A stretch of 64,000 bases of DNA from Spirodela intermedia (Eukaryota; Streptophyta; Magnoliopsida; Alismatales; Araceae), in assembly GCA_902729315.2 (NCBI GenBank), contig LR746279.1, positions 2,694,501 through 2,758,500 of the forward strand, given 5' to 3'. The notes under the pieces were generated by a model. It was not told the DNA's origin. It saw only the letters and a list, made by a program, of their open reading frames with translations, and searched no databases. This document shows positions 57,717 to 64,000 of this stretch, in pieces (the stretch's first letter is position 1; every line of letters begins with the position of its first letter). The translations under genes were made by a program, and so were the position numbers.

Positions 57717-60700
57717 CCCTGCTCCTGCTCCTGCTCCTGCTCACGCTCCTGCTCCGACTCCTGCTTCTGCTCCTACTCTTGCTCTTGCTCTTGCTCTTGC
57801 TCTTGCTCTTATGACCCTGGCTCCGACTCCGGCTCCGAGCCGGTTGATCCCTGTCCGCAAGAACCCATAGCAAGGTGATAAACAAAGAAGGGAAGTAACT
57901 CGTGGTAAAAAAAAAGCTTGGATCTATTGGATCATCTTCGCTACATCTGGGCATACCCATTAGTGTGGGGTGAATTGCGAGCACGAATTGGTGAATTGCT
58001 GTAGCTACGGCCACGATGAGGAGACAGGCTCCGACGCTTGGGGGATTTGTGAGGACTGCGACTGCCACAAAGGTGGAACGATATAAGATTTTATTTTAAA
58101 GTAGTCACGAAAAGAGAGTAGAACAAGATTGACAAGATTGTGGAACCAAAAGAAATGACGTAAAAAAACAGGATTGAGGTAACTCGACCAGATAGAAAAT
58201 GAATCACATAACATCTAGCTCAGAACAGAAATATGAAGAAGAATAAGACCCAATTAGTTGATCCTCTGATTAAAAATATCCTTTTGTATGCAGCTAAATC
58301 TGTAGATTATATCTTCCTTTGTTACCTCTCTATCTGTTGCTTTATAGTTTGTATTTGAACTAGGTCATGCCATAGAGGCTATATTCTGTGAATCCCTTTT
58401 TCCGCACTACCTTTAACATCCTGTATGGATAGAGAACTTTGATATTTTCACTCAGTGAACTGCTGTTGCATTATTCTATTAACTAAAGGCTGAGCCACAT
58501 GCCTCCTAACTATTCATGGGGAAAGAGCACAAACTGAGGTATTGTCCCAGCACAGAACTGTGGGTACGATGATATATTAATTGAATCGTAAGGAGCCTAA
58601 CAATCATGACAGTAATTAACCACAAGAAAGTGCTAGCCACGCTCACTTACAAGTTGATCCAAAAATAGCAACCACGGGATTATGAGAATAGACTATAATA
58701 ATCGAAAAGAGTTTCCTGCATCAAGACGTTCTCATGGAAACTGAACATACCCATTAGCAGGAGAATCATGAGAACGATATGGTGATCGGCTAGGGCTCCG
58801 CCCTCGGCGAGGGGAGACACTCCGACGCCGTGGGGATTTTCGTCCACCTGGACTGTAACTCCTATAAAATCAAAAAGTGTGAGGCAGATGGAGGACAAAT
58901 GAATACATACTGGCAGGTGGTGTGAGATCAACCATTGCAGTCTACTCCAGAACAATGCATAATACCTTCTACATCAAAAAATCAACATACTGGAAATATC
59001 CGCAATTAAAACCATAACTTCAGTACATGGCAGCCACAACAAAAAAAAAAAAACTACAGACAATGAGCTTGGAGCTACACATCATGAAAATTATGATGCA
59101 CAGGAATGTGAGAACACTGGTTGAAGTTAATGAAACATTAAACTAACAAAGTGCCCAATAAATTTGGTTATATCTTAACATTCAAAATAGCATATACCTT
59201 CGTCCATAGCTAGGGCTCCTACGGTACCTAGGTGGGCTAGGACTTCGGCGCCTTCCACTTCCCATTCCACCAGGACCAATTCGCAAACGACACTCTCGGG
59301 CAAAGTGACCTGGTTCACCACATTCATAACATCCATCGCCTGCCCCACGACGTCCACCAACACTACTACTGCCACCACGACCTCCACCTTTTGAGTTATG
59401 AGAAAGCTCCACACGCCAGCCATTCTTCCCTGCATTTGAAAATTATTTGTAGAAATATTATATTCAATGGGAGATGGGACAGAAGTTTGAAAGGAAAAAG
59501 TGAAAACTGCACCAACTACACCAAGAATACATTAATATCAATGATAGCGCATTCGTATGTCAACTGCACACGATTCTTCCAAACAAAAAAATAATTCAAT
59601 CTGATTACCAAGCTAACATTCCCATAGCTCAGAAGAAGGAGAATTTCAGAAACAGATCCGTAATTGAGTCAAAACAACTATATAGATGGACAAACATAAA
59701 AGCACAGATTTTTAATAAACACACCTATGCAGCTAGCGCACTTTCAGATTAGAATGCTAAAATGCATTGTATATTATCTAATCATTCATCAACCTACAGA
59801 CTAGATAAAATCTTTAAAAGTAGAGTCAAAAAATAGCGACAAGAAAAACATACCAGCCATTTCCGCCATAAGTAAATGCATGATATAAACAAACAGATTT
59901 TCTACGTCCTTCATGGTTCTGCACACATCAGATTAACATCACTGAGACCACAGTTGTCCTAGGCTTGATCATTCCCTACCAGAATTAAACAATCTGATAT
60001 TCCTCTGATCCCAGATCATCCATCCGATAGCTAATATAGTATACATTTCACTATAAACATTTTCACCCGCTGGCACATATTTCCACCAAGCCAGATGCAA
60101 CCAGCTGAGTCAGAAATCCCCATAATTTATAACTAACGCTCTCCAAGTAGCATATCCAAACGAAGAAGTGACAAAGTCTTTCCATGTATAAAGCAAAAAG
60201 AGAGGGAATATTTCAGCAAGGGGATAATAACTCAGTTGGCGACTCTATAAAACAGCACTCAATAGTTGCACCTTCATTGGGAAATAGTACTTTCCAGCAG
60301 TTGGAGTTATCCACTAAACTATATTCTACATAAGCACACCTGAATATCATCTGAGATCATCAACTGTTGAGCACTCCTCTGAGTTCATTAAAGTTCCAGA
60401 TGCCATGTCATTTCACTATTTTCTAAGCAATAGTGAATTTATTTATCCCTACAAGGGAATGGATCATAGAGATAGTTTGATACCATCACATTTTCGCAAA
60501 ATGGTCGTAGAACCAAAAAACCATTTTCGTTGCTTTTTTTAAACACTGTTCTTTGCTTTCTCATCCACTAAGTCTCTCCCAGAATAAGTTATAATACTAT
60601 TCCGTACTCACTATTCAATAATCTTTCAACTACAACCAAGTCCCATGCTTCACTTTTGTTCCCAATTTTATAATTTTTGTCATCTGATAGCTGAGGAGGA

Positions 60701-62728
60701 GTTTCCACTAATCATATCCATCCCTATCAGGATCACCTTAGTTTCTTTGGAAAAGCGTATACAAGCAAACCTCTCATGAGAACTATAATCTGTTGCCTCA
60801 AGTCAAGAAGGGATCTGGTACCCTTCAATTCAAATCATTGACGACTTAACTTTCTCAAATACTCAAGATTTTTGGTCAATGAGGACTATTGAGGGCCCAT
60901 TTACTTCTTCTGTATGAGATCTTTTTATGTCCATATTACCTTATCGAATTAAGTCTCCAAAAAAACATTACCACCGAAGTAATATATCATTACATTTCCA
61001 TAATTTAAAGGAAAAAACATCATGAAGGCCGTATCTTGTCACAAGAGACAATATCAGGGCCCCTCATCTGTTGTAAGGAGGCACCTTATACCCTTCTGAA
61101 GTTCATTCAGCATAAGCATAATGCCTCTCCAAAATAATTTCAAACAAGCTGTACGCATCGGACAGTCTCTACATACAGCACCTCACCAGAAAGAAAGCTG
61201 CCCTTAACCTGCCTACTTCCACCATAATTATCTGTCTTCCTATCTGCTTGTGCACTTTCTCTGATGAAATGCCTTGTGCTCTTCAAGTAATTCAACAGCG
61301 CTGCCTAGATGCATCAATCTGGAATTCTGCGTCTCCCAAAGTACAGAGTGATATGAAGAGTAAGAGACGGCCGATAGAAAACTAACTTTTTCACCTTATC
61401 CACACCCCCCCCCCCAAATACTCGGTCAATTCTCAAGAATTAGAATGAATTTAAAAACAGTTTCATCCTTCTAAAATGAAGGATCAGTTTTTTTAACACA
61501 ACTGAAAGTTTAATCCTTCTAAAATATTTAGAAAGCATATAGTTCCTGATGGTCTGGGTGTACAGATTTGCATCAATTCAACTGTGAGAAATTGAATATG
61601 AGATATAACACTGCCGAAAAATTCAATGACATGTTGTCCAGCAGATATGACCAGTTTCAGTGAAACAGAATTGATATGCAGCATTTCCAAAGTGTCCACA
61701 TCAAGGTGGCCGATATGTCTCTAATAAACAGGTGAAACATACTATACACAAATTGCGAGATGATGGTATTATCAGGTTCCTATGACATTATCAGTCAGGT
61801 AGACAAATGAAATGGAAAACTTATATGCTCACCATCCAATGCACGGATAGCATCTACAGCGTCTCTGTGATCATCAAATTCAACAAAAGCATAACCTGGT
61901 GGCCTTCGAGCAACCCAAACACTGCAATAAGTGTGCAAATATGTTAACAATCACTTCCTCCACGCCACTGAAGGAAGAAAGACGCCATCCTGTCCAGCTT
62001 TTGCTTATTTACATGCATTCGCGTGAACATGATAAGTGTCGCACTATAGTAAGGATAATTAAAAAAAGAGAATAAGAATATGCATGATGTCACGAAAACG
62101 AACACCTTACTGAAAGAAGGTAAATATTTAAATTATTTATGCAATTATTGACAGAATATGCACTGAAAAAAATAAGAAGGCCAGAAAAACGAATGTCATG
62201 TGATCATCTCCATCAATTTGTCTTCTCACGGAAAAAAATTAAGAGCCATACTCTTGTACCGAAAAATAGCATGCAGTAATCAAAAGGGAATCACTTGTTT
62301 AATGCAACTGAACTGTTCATCCAGAGAATTCAAAAATTTACGTTTTACAGCGTTTACTATTTCTTCATGACAAGAGCAGTAGCTCTGACCACTAATGTCC
62401 ACACAAACTGAAACATCATCAGTACATAATTACAAGGTAAGCAAATCACTTGTTTTATCCAAGCACCTACGGAAGACGCACATAATGAATTAAGAAAAAA
62501 AAGGATATTTTAAAAGTGTCAAATATATCTTCTTATCACAATCAACTGCCTCTTTACGACCACAGACACTGATAGATACAAATGCAGAATACTTCAGGAA
62601 GATGGGAAAATTATAAGATTACAACCAACAATCACCCACCTACGAAGCACGCCATAAGCTCGGAAATCATCTTCAAGCTCTCTTTCTGACACTCGTGAAT
62701 CCAGGTTCCCTACGTATACTCGAGTCAT
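57676..62728 (-). CDS. RSZ22: RSZ-type SR splicing factor (RRM + CCHC zinc knuckle + RS domain)
   Basis: Exons on the minus strand are 62728-62640, 61921-61833, 59429-59198, 58861-58751 and 58061-57941 (213 residues, ending NGYAQM). Alternatively the last is cut at 57957 and joined to 57850-57676 (266 residues). A leader intron (62935-62751) precedes the ATG. The protein has an RRM at about 2-72 (RNP2 VYVGNL; RNP1 PPGYAFVEF), a glycine-rich hinge, a zinc knuckle C93-C96-H101-C106 ([14 protein letters not shown]) and a C-terminal RS domain. One knuckle and [10 protein letters not shown] identify the RSZ21/22 (9G8-like) class and not RS2Z. It acts in nuclear pre-mRNA splicing by binding exonic enhancers and U1-70K-type partners (family knowledge). 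The alternative last exon encodes a long KS/RS dipeptide run ([10 protein letters not shown]..., then RSRSRS). Intron 2 of the coding region is 2.4 kb. The exact paralogue number is uncertain. Confidence 0.92.
57678..57830 (-). repeat. Hexanucleotide repeat encoding RS/KS dipeptides
   Basis: On the plus strand GCTCCT and GCTCTT hexamers run almost without break. On the minus strand they read AGGAGC/AAGAGC, coding Arg-Ser and Lys-Ser in the alternative last exon of the RSZ gene, up to a TAA at 57678-57676. Confidence 0.85.
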
Positions 62729-63100
62729 TTTGACGCACAGATCATGCACCCTGCACGAAAAGAATTAAGTTAAAAACCCAAAAAATACAGTGCGGATGCG
62801 ACTAAAAGACGGAGGCTCAAGAAAACCAAGGAAAGAGAAGAAATTCAAGAAAAGAAAACCCTCTCGAACCACTGGACATAAAATCCCAACGACGAAGACG
62901 ATGGAGGAAGGACAGCGAGAGTAGTTCGAGAGTACCTGTGAATGAAACGATTCTTAGAGCCCGGCCACCGCCCGGAAGCACACCAGAAGAACTGTAAAAC
63001 CCTAGAAACAGCAAGAGACGACCTTTTGAGAGCCGCGACGATTTAAGAGAAGCCCCACTGAGTGGGTGGGGGGTGGTTACCGCCTCGCTCCGGGGAACAT
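62729..63100 (-). promoter_or_regulatory. Leader exon and core promoter of the RSZ gene
   Basis: A spliced leader is supported by the donor CACAG|GTACTC at 62936/62935 and the acceptor GTGCAG|GGTGCATG at 62751/62750, just before the ATG. The upstream minus strand has GAGCGAGGCGG near 63090, and transcription probably starts around 63050-63100. No TATA box was identified. Confidence 0.5.
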
Positions 63101-64000
63101 TTTCCTATTCAACCCTCTATAAAAATAAATTTCTTATTAACCTCCAACTTTTGTATTTTCCGAAAAACTTTACATGTCCAATCGTCAGCAGCAAACAGGT
63201 GTATACCACAATAATAATAATAAATGCTTGGGCATATAAATATTTTATCCAGAAAAACTTCCAGAATTCGTTTTAATGTACTTATTACGCGTTTTTTTTT
63301 CAAGATTTTCCCACATCAAAATTATAAAATATTTATTAGATAATATAGATAATTTTCAATTTCTACTTTATTTCATTTTAAATGTGTTATTTATATTCTA
63401 AAAAAATATTAAATGCGTTATTAACATTAGAGAATCACAATATCTTCATTCATTTTCTAAATGCCTTTTATTTTTCAATCGTAATATTTATAAAATTCAC
63501 TAAAAAATCACATATTCGGTAAAAAAATTATTTACCAAGATAAGATAACGTCAACTTACTCCTTTTTAAATATGTTATAATATAAAATTCAATTGTTTCA
63601 TGATAATATACATTCTTCTTACTAAAAGAAGTAAAATATCAATAATATAAATTTTCTTATTACCCTATTCGTAATAATTTATAATATTCATTAATAAATA
63701 AATTTTCATTATAATCATCACTCGTAATTTTACTTAATTAGAGTATTAATAAATACATGATTTCAATTTCTTCCTTTTTAAGTTGATTTGGGCCTGTACT
63801 GGGCTTGTGGAGGGACAATGGGCCGGCCGGGCCGTGTTTTGGATTCCTTTCCTCTCTGAGCCTGAGGCGCGGAGGCAAGGTGTTTGGTTGATAGAGTGTT
63901 TAGGAGACAACGGAGGGAATCGGGAATCCCTTCATTTCCAAGGGATTCCGGGGGTTTCCTGTTCAGGAGGGAAATGACTCCTTTTTCGGATCCTTGTCCT
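63101..64000. other. Right-edge intergenic sequence
   Basis: AT-rich sequence runs to about 63780. Then a GC-richer edge begins with GGGCCTG, GGGCTTG and TGGGCCGGCCGGGCC, which may be the start of another promoter. No coding region can be supported within the window. Confidence 0.4.

Overview
The window is nuclear DNA of a flowering plant. The evidence is multi-exon genes with GT-AG introns, plant-only families (a CC-NBS-LRR resistance gene, FLX-like, ATL RING-H2, RSZ splicing factor), LTR retrotransposons, CT/GA microsatellites, and a plant-style snoRNA promoter with a telo box. GC-rich exons in AT-rich intergenic DNA hint at a monocot or early-diverging lineage, but the species cannot be named from this.

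Layout. 0-1.4 kb: a decayed fragment of an anthranilate phosphoribosyltransferase-like gene (+). 2.3-5.15 kb: a CC-NBS-LRR gene (-) with an intact NB-ARC/LRR frame, but two frameshifts before the NB-ARC and a premature stop near its end. 5.8-22.5 kb: one old 16.6-kb Ty3/gypsy chromovirus with identical 5-bp target duplications (AAGTC). It was later hit by a solo LTR (own duplication GACAT) and by a 9.7-kb nest holding a minus-strand Tat/Athila-type piece, a degenerate Ty1/copia element and further LTR-like pieces. 23.6-25.6 kb: FLX-like coiled-coil gene (-). 29.1-34.8 kb: BRCT-RING-PHD gene (+). 35.9-36.9 kb: a cluster of three U14 box C/D snoRNA genes (-) with a TATA box and telo box upstream. 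38.2-42.6 kb: ARM/TOG-like protein gene (+). 44.5-45.05 kb: ATL-type RING-H2 ubiquitin ligase (+), with a W-box-rich tandem repeat upstream. 45-51.8 kb: repeat-derived DNA with a gag relic and a large inverted repeat. 51.9-54.5 kb: conserved plant membrane protein (-). 54.7-57.6 kb: tandem repeats and microsatellites. 57.7-63.1 kb: RSZ-type SR splicing factor (-), with two possible C-termini.

The genes are independent transcription units and not an operon or pathway. A recurring local feature is tandem duplication of segments of roughly 90-250 bp, in introns and intergenic DNA alike. In three genes it has copied exon ends or whole exons (FLX-like exon 3, BRCT-RING-PHD exon 7, RSZ exon 5/6). 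The item most easily missed by ORF-based annotation is the U14 snoRNA array. Coordinates of spliced exons were derived by eye from splice sites and reading-frame continuity; no alignment or search was run.
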